Assembly (NCBI GenBank): GCA_029891345.1
Contig: CM056998.1
Coordinates: forward strand, 173,252,332 to 173,316,331
Reading direction: 5' to 3'
From: Dryococelus australis
Taxonomy: Eukaryota; Arthropoda; Insecta; Phasmatodea; Phasmatidae
Length of the DNA stretch: 64,000 nucleotides
The notes beneath the pieces were generated by a model, which was given only the letters and a program-made list of their open reading frames with translations, ran no database searches and was not told where the DNA came from. The position numbers and the translations under genes were made by a program. Positions 8,918-20,339 of the stretch are shown in pieces; the stretch's first letter is position 1; each line of letters opens with the position of its first letter.

Positions 8918-9625
8918 TCAAGTCTCCAGCTTACGCGGAGTGGAGTCGTGGAACGAATGCCCGGAAAGCGCACACGTTTGTGTGTGCACGCCGTTCGTAT
9001 GTTCAATTCGATGTGGAAACCTGCATGAAACGGGTGCAGAATAATCAACAATGAGATTTATTTCCGTCCCCTGTATTTTGCTTTCTCCTGGTGCAGAAAC
9101 CACGCGAGTTGATCCCCGCTCGCACAGCACAATCACGTCTCCACGGGGGAAATGGACGTCGCTCTCCCGTCGTGTCGTCGGGCGACACAATATAGTTTTT
9201 ACCCTTTCGCTCCCCCTCCATAATTCCCTTATCCGTGCGGCTTTATCAGCCTTTGTAATTAATACTCGATATTTGCATATCTGAAACACGGTATTCACGG
9301 GGCCGGGACCCGTAATAAGAAAGTAATGAGAAAAACTACAGGGTAGGAGTTTTTTTTTTAAAGTAGGGGGAAGGAAGGAGAAATGAAAGGGGACGTGCGC
9401 GACAGAGAAGATGAAGACAGCTGGGTGGATAAAAAAAAGAGCGTGACTGCGAAGGGATGTGCGAGGAGAGGGTAGGAGAAGGACGTAAACAAAAGGACCA
9501 GGAGAAGGACAGGACAGGACTCTCTGGGCCGCTTCCTTGTTTAATTGGAAATGTGCTGGCGTGGTTGTATGGGATTGCGAGGGGGGCGGGTGAAGAGGGT
9601 TGGGGGAGGGGGGAGGAGGTCCCAT
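8918..9625 (-). CDS. Unrecognised 235-codon open frame
   Basis: Longest open frame of the window. Its N-terminal third is low complexity (proline, serine, histidine) read from a G-rich stretch; a phenylalanine-rich centre follows; the last 90 residues (about REL to the end) look more protein-like. No motif recognised and no homologue suggested. It sits in a GC-richer island (8900-9840) that overlaps no repeat I can identify, on the side of a hAT-like element. No splice or promoter evidence was found for it. Most likely a chance frame, but the island could be an exon or CpG island of a host gene on either strand. Confidence 0.15.
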   Translation of the reverse strand: MGPPPPSPNPLHPPPSQSHTTTPAHFQLNKEAAQRVLSCPSPGPFVYVLLLPSPRTSLRSHALFFIHPAVFIFSVAHVPFHFSFLPPTLKKKLLPCSFSHYFLITGPGPVNTVFQICKYRVLITKADKAARIRELWRGSERVKTILCRPTTRRESDVHFPRGDVIVLCERGSTRVVSAPGESKIQGTEINLIVDYSAPVSCRFPHRIEHTNGVHTQTCALSGHSFHDSTPRKLET

Positions 9626-9840
9626 GTGTCCAGGCGCCGGGCTCTATTGACAGGAAACAAAGGGACCCACTTAGTCGCAAATTGTCGGCCAGGAATCCGT
9701 CTTCATTACACGCGAGAGGGCCGGGGACCCTACAGCGTGTTCCACTCACGGGTATACCCTAGGGGATGAGGGTTGGCGAGGATGCCACACGTCACAGTTT
9801 CCCCTTCTATAACCACGCCACCGACCCGCCTGCATAACCG

Positions 9841-10970
9841 GGGGGGGGGGAGACTGTGTTTAATGCATCATTCTTCTTGGACATCTTCCATTTATTTTTT
9901 TTACCCTTATTAGAAAGTTGGCTAGTAAAAATTTTATCACTTTTATGCTTGTTGCTTCACGTTTCCGAAAATAAATTCATAATTTAGGCCGAGTCACAAT
10001 TACAAATGTCAAATCTGCTGTTTACAGGACACAAAAATTGAAATAACAGATAAATAATTAGCAGAAATGACATAATTTGTATTTAAGAAAAACTAGATGA
10101 ACTATCCCAACATTTCCGTGTTAGATTAAAAAGAAAAAGTTCATGTTTCTCAATATAACAATTTTTTTCTATTGAAATTATTGCTAAGTATAAGGTACAG
10201 TATATTCAACTTAAATTGTATATACTTTGAAATCATTACATTGGTTTTATTTGTGTGTCCAAATAAAATAAACGTTGCAATTTAAACACGACTTTATGCA
10301 AAGCAAAGCATTGTTAGACTCAACCATAAAATAATGAACTATTACAATTCAACACCTTAAAAAATATATCCTATAACTGGATTATGGTTTTACAAGCACT
10401 TTTGAATTTAAGATATATATAACAAAAAACGTTGCCAATAATGGTACATATTTTAAGGGACAAACTGACTGCGCCGATGCGTTGTAAGCAAAGCAATTCT
10501 CTGCTTAGTTAAGTTCGTATTGGGCCTATAATTGTGAAGTTTGCGGGCGACAGTGAATTTATTGCATTTAGTTTCTGTACGTATACGCTGTTATCGGTTG
10601 GGCACCAAATGGGGTAGTACATCTACCATTTTGGATTTATTTTGGTTTCATCGTAGCTTACATTCCACGTCGAATATTTAAAAACGAGGTCTGCCACAGC
10701 ATATGGCATAACATAATATGCACATATTTTTAAGTCCCCAATATTTTTCCCGTGCTGTTTTTGTTTTTACATATGTAAACGTTTAAATGATTATCTCAAT
10801 ATGTATTTATTTTTCAGTATCGTGTGAGAAAGTTCAGAAACAAATCAGTCCGTTTTGTGTTCACAAATTCTGTAAAGTAGTTCTGTATGCAATCATAAGG
10901 TGTGAAAAATAATATTAAATCTTAATAGTAAGTTATGAATAGATACAAAACAAATAACATCTATCAAATA
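9841..10970. other. AT-rich spacer without recognised features
   Basis: Begins with a run of ten G at 9841. The rest is AT-rich with no open frame above 60 codons and no repeat I could match within the window. Confidence 0.6.
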
Positions 10971-10974
10971 TAGA

Positions 10975-11334
10975 ACCACTTTAAGATCTAATCTCCTCCT
11001 CGTTTTGTATTCTTCCGCCATATGTACTGTACAATAGCTTTATTCATGCATCAGCCAAATGAAAACGTGAAATTGTTAGGAACTTAAATACGTTACTAAT
11101 AAGCCTGTTTGCACTATAAATTGTATTTAAAAAAAATAACACTGACTAGAGTTACCATACATTTAGGCATAACACTCGAAACACAAAGTTAATACTTGGA
11201 ACTGTTTTACTTAATTCACTGCAAACTTTGCCGTCCGCCTGCACGCGAATGTATGCGGTAATAGATATGCAGTTGATGGGCATGGATAGTTCAAAGATTG
11301 ATTTCAAAAGTGCTTCTTTTACCATGGACAACCT
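10975..11334 (+). mobile_element. Family A MITE, old copy lacking left tip
   Basis: Recognisable blocks in family A order: CTTTAAGATCTA, TTCTTCCGCCATATGTA, TTTATTCATGCATC, GTGAAATTGTTAGGAA, and the right end GATTTCAAAAGTGCTTCTTT followed by TACCATGGACAACCTATA. The outermost left bases are missing. Confidence 0.65.
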
Positions 11335-11711
11335 ATAAATAGATACACTGGAAAACTGCTAATTTTTTTTTTGACATTATATCTCCCAAAACACTCCAGA
11401 CAGTTTATGTCGTCACGACTTGATGATCAATATTTTGACTAAAACATGTTTCTTGTACACCAAATTATAGAGTATCCACATCCTTACTAGCCCAATGAAA
11501 TGAGATGGTAGCTTCACGAACATATGACAACCCGTAATGAAAGAAATTTGTCGAACATGTGTACAGACTTTTGGAACCCTATAGAAAGCAGACCAATTTC
11601 GCTGCAGTAAACTATCGTCTCTACCAACAATTCCGGTTTATAATTGACATCGCGATAGACTTCAACATTTTTAATAGTGCATGTGAGCCGGCGTTGTTTA
11701 TCCATTGTCGG

Positions 11712-12460
11712 CTGTCTATCATCCATTCACGGTTACTCCACACTCTTCTGAAGCCCTGCTAAAGATCCGCTTCCACATTATTCCTCCGTCTCGTGCAAAC
11801 TAAGCTTAACTAAGCCTGGAAAATTACACCAGGGGGACAACGCACCGAATTCGTGCGCACTCAGTTGTGATGATATTTTGCATGATAACCAGTGCTAGTG
11901 ATTTTTCGCGAAAAAAAAAATACGAGTACACGTTAGTCTTTAATACTATAAACACCAAACATCAGTCTGTCTATTGCCGTTGGTTGCTGTCTGCTTTAGG
12001 AGGCATTTTCATATCTGACCGGGCCACTCAGAATTCGGCGACATCCGCACGGCTCCTACTTGAGTGGTGTGCAGACAGTTAACACGTGTCAAAATGTAAT
12101 TCAGCCAATCAAGGTAGGTAAACGACCAAACGGTGTTTTAAAATGCTACTTATCTTGAAATCTTCTCGCGGAATTTCAGTACTCCGAATGATCATTATTT
12201 CTTACTAGGCGCTACCAACACACGTATTCTCTCACTGGTTTTATCCATATTCATAATAAATGAAATATTATAATATATACATTAAAAAAACTGGTGAATC
12301 TCCAATTTAACGAAAAAACAAGATACTTTCGTGTTGCAGATGTATAAAACGTTTGAGATACATGACTAATTTAGGAAAACAACCAAACACGTCTTATTTG
12401 GAGTGATTTTTCAAAGGTTCGATTTTTTTAAAAATGTAAAGGTAACCGCGAATAGACTAT
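11712..12460 (+). mobile_element. Family L TIR element carrying a nested hAT MITE
   Basis: The left end ATTCACGGTTACTCCACACT, then TCTGAAGCCCTGC, and the inverted right end CTATTCGCGGTTACCTTTAC resemble family A tips but the interior differs. The interior (GCTTAACTAAGC, GGACAACGCACC, TTCTTACTAGGCGCTA, ATTTAACGAAAAA) matches 46914-47300, which lacks the 11890-12187 insertion. Fragments of the same family lie near 23772-23880. Confidence 0.7.
11890..12187 (+). mobile_element. hAT-like MITE (family C), copy 1
   Basis: The left end CAGTGCTAGTGATTTTTCGC continues GAAAAA; the right end carries CTCGCGGAATTTCAGTAC. Flanks ATGATAAC (11882-11889) and ATGATCAT (12188-12195) form a degenerate 8-bp duplication. 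The uninterrupted family L copy at 46.9-47.3 kb supplies the empty site. Other copies: 23173-23699 and 59884-60169 (inverted). Confidence 0.8.
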
Positions 12461-12732
12461 AGATGTGAAGCCCCTTCTCTTTTGCTCTTTTGACTGCACA
12501 ATGAAAATCTGAATTAGTGATTTCAATCAGTAGACTTATCCTACTGAATTTTCAGTTATGAGCCGTTATTTACTGGAGACGCAGTGGAAGGCCGCGAGCT
12601 TTACTGCCAGTCCAGTACAGTTCACAAATAATTAACACAGATCAATGTCTAATCAGTAAATAGTAGAAAATAAAATGATTACCATAATAAGTCCTACTGA
12701 TGCAAGTGGCGCAGTTTCGACAATTCTGCTGG

Positions 12733-12970
12733 GGGCCGCGGTGGCTGAGCGGTTAGAATGATTGCCTCTCACTAAGGCGAACCGGGGTCAATCCCTGGCT
12801 GCGTCACTCTGGATTTTTGCGAGTGGGAATTGTGCCGGAAGATGTCGCCAGTCGGTAGGTTTTCTTGAAGATCTCCCGTTTCCCCCACCCTTGCATTCCG
12901 GCGCCGGTCCCTTCTCACCTCATTTCACCATCATCTGCTCAGTTCTCAAGACTTTGCTGTTTTATATATA
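12733..12970 (+). mobile_element. tRNA-derived SINE, copy 1
   Basis: Head GGCCGCGGTGGCTGAGCGG with A-box TGGCTGAGCGG (12742-12752) and B-box-like GGGTCAATCCC (12785-12795). Body GTGCCGGA.GATG, ATCTCCCGTTTCCCCCACCC and CATTCCGGCGC, ending in a TA microsatellite. The open frame 12762-12977 is inside it. Transcription by RNA polymerase III is inferred from the boxes. Confidence 0.92.
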
Positions 12971-13280
12971 TATATAACTAGCTGCTTGTTATATATATAT
13001 ATATGCAGCCAGCCAAAAGCGAAGACTTTCTATTTGGTCCATCAGCTCACAGTGGCCAACGATTTACCGTTATATCTTATTTTATGCCATTAAATTGTTG
13101 CCTATCCTAACTAAGCTTGTGAGTCAATAATTTAAAAGACCGTTTTAAAGCTGTTCTGTTGATTTTGGTCAAATATAATTTTTATGAACCTTCTCTCATC
13201 TTAAATCATTTTCTTGCTTGCATAAAGTGCAAAATTAAATAGATACTGAAAATTTACCAGCTGAGTTACTGTTAAGATGT

Positions 13281-13282
<2 letters not shown>

Positions 13283-13321
<39 letters not shown>
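13283..13321. repeat. AT microsatellite
   Basis: Pure AT dinucleotide run of about 39 bases. Confidence 0.97.
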
Positions 13322-13323
<2 letters not shown>

Positions 13324-13552
13324 AATTTTATTGGAAGTGTAAATATTTTATTTTCAAATCCCCAAGCTTTGTTCGCATTTTCTTTTTCTTACAAAAATTA
13401 TATCAGTTATAGGAATATTTTGTACAGGAGACAAGCTACATTTAAAACACAAATATTTGAGTAAAGTTACTCAAATGTTTGTGTTTACTGCGTATTAGAC
13501 ATACCTTAAGCTGATCAGTCCGTAACAAATCAGCTAGAAAACATGGAACGAA

Positions 13553-13809
13553 TCCGGTTGAGTTGCGAGATTTGGGCGGCTCTTAACAACGAGGTCTTGA
13601 GACCCGCTGAGAGTGAAATGAGGTGAGAATGGAGCAGCGCCGGAATGCAAGGACGAGCGAAATGGGAGATCACCGAGCAAACCCACCGACCAGCGGCATC
13701 GTATGGCACGATCCTCACTTGCGAAAATACGGTAGTGACGCGGCCAGGGACTGAACCCGGTTCGCTTTGGTGGGAGGTGAGCAGGCTACCCGCTCAGCCA
13801 CCGCGACCT
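13553..13809 (-). mobile_element. tRNA-derived SINE, copy 2
   Basis: On the minus strand: GGTCGCGGTGGCTGAGCGGG, CGAACCGGGTTCAGTCCC (B-box), GTGCCATACGATGCCGCTGG, CATTCCGGCGCTGCTCC, and a tail CCGCCCAAATCTCGCAACTC followed by AACCGG. This copy shows the full tail of the family. The frame at 13530-13718 is part of it. Confidence 0.93.
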
Positions 13810-14344
13810 TAACGAATCCCTCACTACCTGCTCAGGGGCAGCAGCTAATGACGAAAATAGCTAATACTTGAATAATCACTAAATCACGGAGTCTATCTTA
13901 CGTAGTAATATAACAGTGAAATTCCGGTAACGCAACTGTTCTAGGTAAGGCAGTTAATTATATACAGTAACAAACACTTGTATATCTGGACTTGCCTAGC
14001 AAAGAGAAATTGGGCTTGGCTGTGTAGGGGACACGGCCATTTGGTTTGCGTGATTACGTCAACGTTGACGTGCTCTGGCTCCTTGATGTTTATTTTACGT
14101 TCCCGGCACCGCTTCACTTAATCATATGGAGATTTATGGGTATCACTGGATTAATTTTCAGATGCTCTTTCCAACCGTGTACGATTTCTGTATTTCGACT
14201 TGGCTTTTTGACGAGTATAGACTGACACTGTGTTAAGTTTTCTTAATGTCTCAAATTACATGCATACAACTTCACCATAACCACGCCGCACAAATATTTT
14301 CATATACGCGATCGATTTATTTTGACGAGAGCAGTCGATTGAAA

Positions 14345-14690
14345 CCTAAACTAGCGTCGTAGCTTCTCCTAGTCAAAAGTTATACTACGCGGAAGTTATA
14401 AGACGCGGCGAAATGAACTCAAAATTGCTGCGCCCCCTCTCCCCCCCCCCCCCTCCTGCACCGCGCGCAATTATTCGCAGTCTTGTCTCAACGTAACATA
14501 TTCTTTGGTCCTTTGGCAATCGAGTGGTGAAATTTAATTGTAATTCTAGACTATAGATTCGTCGGAGCTGCAATGCCAAACTGTATGGCCCGATTTTGTT
14601 TTCGTCGGATTTTCTGAATTGCTTCCCATTATGGTCGTAAATTTAAAGACGTTTTCACGTCGAAAGACTTTGAAGTAACTTACAGAACAC
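14345..14690. repeat. Repeat family F, copy 1
   Basis: Matches 62725-63003 in inverted orientation: GTCGTAGCTTCTCCTAGTCA, GAACTCAAAATTG, ACGTAACATATTCTTTG, CAATCGAGTGGTG, GCTGCAATGCCAAACT, TCGGATTTTCTGAATT, CGTAAATTTAAAGACG. An extra C-rich run (14437-14455) occurs only here. Class unknown. The region 13862-14344 before it is featureless to me. Confidence 0.75.
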
Positions 14691-14729
14691 GTGGTAACTC
14701 GAAGTAACTTACAGAACACGTGTGTAACT
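14672..14729. repeat. Tandem duplication of about 30 bp
   Basis: GAAGTAACTTACAGAACACG occurs twice, followed each time by TG and GTAACTC; the second copy has a small TG insertion. A simple recent tandem duplication at the edge of repeat F. Confidence 0.9.
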
Positions 14730-15339
14730 CCCGACATTTTATCAGAAGAAACAGTGTTGACAAACAGTAAGAAAGGCGCACAAACGACCCGGAGTGCAGA
14801 CAGCTGGTTTGCGGAAAGGTTAAAGCTTCCTCGATGCCTTTCAACTCTCTGCGAAACTTTTTTCTCCCCTGCCCCCATTACAGTTCTTCATCTAAAAGAC
14901 ACCCTGGCCCAATATTTGTCCTTTCGCTTTCCCTCCCTTTTATTCTATTTGTCTAAACGTTAGCAACGAGGCGATTTGGCTTTCTTCGTCTATTCTCGCA
15001 GCTTGATCCTCTTACGCGAGGAGAAGTTATCAGTCCTCGACGTCGAGTCTTGAAGAATCGGAGACTGCAACGGAATAAAACACTCCTAGCAGGCGACATT
15101 TATAAAACAGATAGTTGCGATGAGCTTTTGCCTGTTTCTTGGTGATTCTCTCGTTGAAATGAGTGCGCGTAACAAGGCACTTATCCAAGTGTGTCATAAA
15201 CAATACGAAAAGTTGCCTGTGTTTTTTTTTTATCGTACAACTGAATCGTAACTGGCAAAATTTCTGCAGTTGCATGTCCCATGGCATCTTTTCCTAATGT
15301 ACCTTAATTGTAAGTGTTACATGTAAGTCCGAGATGTAG

Positions 15340-15640
15340 GGGCGGGAGATAAGTGCTTCTCAGGGCTGAGCCCCGTACGCCTACAGGGGCATGCAAGGGG
15401 GCATGCATCGCGGCAGAGAGGTATTGGGTAGCCACGGCCGTGTTTGGGGCCATGGCTACCTCCCTAGGTGTACCTATAGTTAACCTATAACTAAGAATAT
15501 AAGAGGAACAACCGCCATAGGTACCGTAAAAACCCTTTCGAATGGAAAGAAACCAACATTACCGCATGCAATAGTAGTATAGAATTGTATAGGAGACAGG
15601 TAAAAACCATGCATTTTATTAGTGAGTAAATAAATACTAG
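15340..15640 (-). repeat. Repeat family E, copy 2
   Basis: Minus-strand copy of family E (see 5553-5866): blocks TACGCCTACAGGGGCATGC, GGGTAGCCACGGCC, GGCCATGGCTACCTCCCT, TAACTAAGAATA, ACCGCATGCAAT, GGAGACAGGTA and ATTAGTGAGTAAA. It directly abuts family H copy 2. Confidence 0.72.
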
Positions 15641-15655
15641 CAGAGAGGGGGGTGG

Positions 15656-16095
15656 GGCCTTATTTCCTTTGCGATGGTTGACGCTGGCTTAACCAGAGTG
15701 GTGGGGAAAATACCCTTCTGGTGGAAGGAAAGGTGCATGGGGACTGCCCCCCCCCCCCGGCCGGTGGAACACCGAAAACTTAAAAGAAAAGAAAAATTAC
15801 CTGCCAGCGAGTCTCTTGTCTTATAACAGTGTTTCTCAATTACTTGTCGCCAAGGATAAAAAAATAATTCATGAATGATGCCAAATGTTGTCAAAATTTA
15901 ATTTGAAAAATTTACATATATGTACTCAGAATGAAAACTAAGAACCTGGTAATTTACACCCACACACATTTGACGATTTGCATGTAATTGCATAAGAATA
16001 ATAAAATTACCATCCTACAACCGTATTTTGTTATGCGAATTCACGAACACAGTATGCGTCATGCGGGCGCGACTGTTTCTACAGCAGTATTGCCT
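15656..16095. repeat. Repeat family H, copy 2
   Basis: Second copy of the repeat at 3826-4260, same orientation, with a long C run (15747-15760) that the first copy lacks. The frame 15637-15894 minus is an open stretch within it. A CA/TA microsatellite follows at 16105-16126. Confidence 0.72.
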
Positions 16096-16511
16096 CTTAT
16101 TAGCTACACACACACACACATATATGGTAGCTTTCTCTGGGACAGGCCACGTAGGGCTACCCATGTGAAAAGCAGTCCGCCCTCTAATCCTTCCCTGTCA
16201 CCATCTCTTAAATTCGAGAGGATACTCGGATGGAATGAGTGGTAAGCGGGTCGTGAATACTTATCCCCCCCCCCCAATACACATTCAGACAAGACTGTAG
16301 CCTCGATTACATATTTTTTCTAAGCTTCCCCTTGGGACGTTGTGCTATTGCAGCGTCTTGTCGGTAACAATAATGAAGCCCGAACCTCGAGGATAAGCTT
16401 ATGAACTGCTAGGCTAGGAAGGTAGGTGCTGTTGATGAACCTTTCGAGGTAATGGACGTCATAATTTATTTTCATAGTTGTATTCACTGACTTGTATTCC
16501 ATTTCTACCAG

Positions 16512-16762
16512 TGACGTGGCAGCCGAGTGTCTAGCTGGCTCGCTTCCGACCAAGGCGCTCCGGGCTCAATCCCCAGCCGGATAACCGGATTATCTCGTGT
16601 GGGAATCGTGCCGGACGATGCCGTTGGTCAGCGGGCTTTCTCGGGGAATCTCCCGTTTCCCCCGCCCTTTCGTTCCGGCTTTGCTCACCTCAGTCGCCCT
16701 CATCGACTCTGAAAACCTTGCTGTTAAGATCCGTCCAAATCTCTTCACTCACTCCATTTCTA
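16512..16762 (+). mobile_element. tRNA-derived SINE, copy 3
   Basis: Head GTGACGTGGCAGCCGAGTG has a diverged A-box; B-box GGCTCAATCCC; body GTGCCGGACGATGCCGTTGG, TCTCGGGGAATCTCCCGTTT and TTCGTTCCGGC; tail TGCTGTTAAGATCCGTCCAA. The 16763-17280 stretch beyond it is AT-rich and featureless. Confidence 0.9.
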
Positions 16763-17280
16763 CCACTTGGAACTTAATCAAAATAAGATAATTTATTATT
16801 AGTTATTGTTAATATTGTCAATGCACTTAACATAGTCTTCTACGGCAATTTTTTAAAGCTATTTGTTTATTCTATTTAAAATTGCAGAAAAGGCTGTTTT
16901 AAATGATTTTTATCCTCTCGGCATTTCTACTTGTAATGCTGTCACTGAGCGCGCATTGTACGAAAATGAGCTTTTTAATTATTGATCCTGTACTGTTCTG
17001 GCAACTTTTTCAGCGACTGTGAGAAAAATGTTTTGTTACAAGATGCCTGGGGACGTATCCGAGTTCGTGAGGTATGAAAGTCTTAATGAAAATAAAAGAA
17101 ATAAATTTGATTTCAGTTTATCTACACAACTTTTATTTGCAGCCTCAAACTATCTATTTCCAAAAAAAAATATTTTTTAATTTCTCTGTGAGCGCAGTAT
17201 CCAGTGTCTGTCTCAGCCATAATTAAAATACTTCCAATATCTCTGTTTGGTTATAGACGATTAACTCACATTCATCATTA

Positions 17281-18460
17281 ACACGTGTTCAGTCTGTCTG
17301 TTGTCATCATTTCTAATATCTTACACTCACACCTTCAGTACAGTATTCCAGCCTGCCAGTCGCACCCTTCACTACTCCGATGCTCGCAGTCACATCTCAT
17401 CACTCGTTCCCCTTCTCACTCGTCGTCTATCGCTCAAGGTCCTGCAAGCACCCAAACTCCAGACATTCATCAACTCTCGGCTAGGAGGCCCGACGCGCTT
17501 GTATTGTTTCAGTCGCCCGTTCTGGAAGGTTCACAGTACCCAGAGTCACGCTGGGAGAAACTAGGCCATTAACCGGAATATTCTTCAGATAAACGCGGAG
17601 ATTCAATCACCTGAAGGTCAGGAGCGGGCGAGTAGCAAAAGATTCATCGTGCCGGTATGTGTTTCGTAACAATCTTGGTTATCGCACGCCTGCCCTTCTA
17701 ACATTCCTCTCTTCTTCCCGCCCACTATCATATCACTACCCTGCCCTCTTCTGGTCGCTCGTGCGCAGGTCAAGGTAATCGAGCACAGAACAGTAATTTT
17801 TTCCCTTAGTAAAAGACACATTTCATTTGCTTAATCGGAAGGAAATTCGGCCGCTAGCGAACATATTTACCACTATGGGTAATGCTAAGGTTGCCGTAGA
17901 TTCTAATTCAATCACTGGATTACTTTATACGTTTTACTGGTTTACTACTGTAAAGATACATATACATAATCACGGCACACATTGTAGAAACAACTATCTG
18001 CTGCGTGCACTGCATAGCTTGGGAAGGACGCCATCCCAGTAGCCGACAAGTTTCTCTGTAGACACTCCACCCGACACATTGTGGGCTCTTGCAGCACTGC
18101 CCAGGTAGCGGAGAATTGGGCTGGGTGTCGAGGTTATATGGTACCTCCCTTTGTTGTCGTGCCCCAACCTCCAACATGACCATTATTAGTGTAATGTTTT
18201 GTGCTCACAATTCTCAGAAGATGCACACCTCTACAGAAAAGTTTAAATTATGAACAGCCTTTCACTTAATAATTTCTCCGTTTGGTAAGTATATACATAA
18301 CGTATTGGTATGCTATTCACAGGGATAGAAACGATGTAATATAGTAATGTATCATCGAGAACACATTGTAATTTTTTTTAGCGTCTTAGAGTTTTGACTG
18401 TTGAAATAACCCGAGATTAGTTTCTAGGTATTTATAAATCCGACCTTTTAAAGCCAACAG
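17281..18460. other. Mixed-composition stretch, no identified gene
   Basis: Short frames at 17285-17572 (two overlapping) and 17618-17821 are serine/proline-rich or unremarkable and have no motif. No repeat partner was found in the window. An exon on either strand cannot be excluded. Confidence 0.4.
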
Positions 18461-19155
18461 CATAACAGCATCTTATCGGGTTACAAAGCTACTGAGGAGT
18501 CCTCAAAGCACATTTTAACTCTTTTTGCCCTCCTAAAGGTTGAATCGCAAAAAAATTCTTCTAAATGGTTTTTAATCATTTATATAAGCTCTTTTTCGAA
18601 GTTAAGAGCACTGCGATATCGCATCAGTTGAATAAACTATTGACGGTGTCCTCGAAATAATCATTTTACTCATTTTAATCTTTTTAAGGTTTGAATTCCA
18701 GAAAAAATACAGAAATAAATTTTAGTTATTTGTATATGCTATATCGCTACATTTTTAAGCTGAGAGGACGTCGATATCTCATCCAGTTAATTACCTTTTT
18801 AGGGGTTCTCGAAAATAAATTTTACCTCTTTTCCCTCTCTAAGGGTTTGAATTTTAAAAAAAATCCGGAATTTGGTGTTTAATATATTTGTGTAGGTTAT
18901 TTTTCGAAGCTAGGAGCACAACGATACCTCATCTGGTTAGTGAACTACCGAGGAGTCCTCGAAAACACATCTGACCTCTTTTAGTCCTCTTAGGGGTTGA
19001 ATTTCAAAAAATCCTTCCTTAGTGGGTGCTTTACTCCTAAAGGAAACCATCCCTTAAATTCCTTACTTTACGTTCAGCAGGGCTCTGCGTAAATGAGTAA
19101 GTCAATAGGTGAGTCGAAAACTTCATTTTACACATATAGCTTTATACTTTTTCTG
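18460..19155 (+). mobile_element. Non-LTR retrotransposon 3' tail with about 155-bp tandem units
   Basis: About three and a half units of 150-160 bases, each with CTCATC(C/T)(A/G)GTTA, GGGGTTCTCGAAAA, TTTTACCTCTTT, AAGGGTTTGAATTT and a TTTTTCGAAGCTAGGAGCA block, ending in AGGGGTTGAATTTCAAAAAA then TCC..CCTTAGTGG. The final module is the type seen in 3' UTRs of widespread insect LINEs; that is recalled family knowledge. The frame 18691-18882 is chance. Confidence 0.7.
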
Positions 19156-19159
19156 TTTA

Positions 19160-19250
19160 ACTACTTACCTAGGCTCGGGCCAGACTGAAAACTTCTGTGG
19201 GTCGTATGTGGCTTGCGAGCTGCCTATTGGGAAAAACCGTCATAGGTTAG
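19160..19250. mobile_element. hAT-type terminal fragment
   Basis: CTCGGGCCAGACTGAAAACT, CTGTGGGTCGTATGTGGCTT and GCGAGCTGCCTATTGGG form the GGGCCG.ATGTGGC.CGCGGGCCGCC-like module common near the ends of animal hAT elements of the BED zinc finger type. Only this end was recognised. A (TA)9 run lies at 19366-19383; the rest to 19900 is featureless. Confidence 0.5.
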
Positions 19251-20339
19251 ATACAACAATAATGTACATACTCCAGCCTCAAATGTGAAGTAACTATCCT
19301 CCGATGCAGTGAGTAGCTAGTTTCATTCATGACCAGAACGACTCGAATAAATAAATAAGTAAATAAATATATATATATATATCTGTTAATATTTGCGTAG
19401 GTTTGTGTGTGTATCGTTAAGGCTAAGCGTGCAGCCTTAAAATATTTACGCCCTTAATAACACTCATCAAATACTGTAATAATATACTGGTTGATTTTAT
19501 GGAACTGAATAATGTCACATTATTTGAGAAGTGAACAGAAGTCCGTAAAAGAACGCCGTAGAATGTAAAAATTTTGACAAAATATATTAACTGTGTTGTT
19601 TTCATGCACAATGAAGATCTCGGTATCATAGCTAGAAATCACACTAAATTGTTACCACAAGTTTCATTGGGAAAGAGTAGGCAAATGGGTAGAGTGCGCG
19701 AGCTAGCTGGGCCGAAAACTTATAATTTCTTGCATGGAAGTGTTTTCTTTTCACCATATCTGTCACACTCTCGTGGCTCTAACTAAGAGTATCTCATTGT
19801 TTACAGACACATGAGCTTTTAAATGTTAAGTACAAATCTTCTGACCGCGTATAATCGAGTAAGTTTGACGAAAGTGTGTGTTACCTTCACAGGTGTCAAT
19901 GGACCATCGCGAGAGACCCGACAACTTTCGCGAGTTCATCTAAGAACAAGATAAATTTCAATTGAACAACGGGTTGTTGGACACTCTCTGGAAAACTTTT
20001 GACAAATAACGAACATGAAATTAAAAATAAAAAGACTGTATCCTGTGCTACCTGGTATGGTGTTAGACTAGAACAACCAAGAGATGCTCGAATGCACAAA
20101 GCATTTTGGAGACCAGCTTGTTGCAGAAAGAATTCGCCAAATTTCCGTTACGTCCTGCAGCTCTATAATAAAATTATATTCATGTAACACATTCATGGCA
20201 TCATTCCGAGTGGCTGAGCCGAACAGGATATCAGTGGAAATGATGAAAATCGCAAACATTTTTTGAGTCAACATATCTTCTATAACACCCTAACTAGTTT
20301 ATTCTTTCATGATTGGATCTACCAGGTTTTGGCTCTGTT

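Noticed and set aside
9336..9762. Overlapping frames on both strands near 9.5 kb
   Set aside because: G-rich, purine-biased sequence leaves several frames open at once; no motif.
12742..12806. tRNA gene
   Set aside because: A- and B-boxes are present but the sequence is the head of a SINE found six times, with a conserved non-tRNA body and no proper cloverleaf 3' half.
17285..17572. Two serine-rich plus-strand frames
   Set aside because: Overlapping frames of one CT-rich stretch, no motif and no repeat of the codon pattern expected in a gene.
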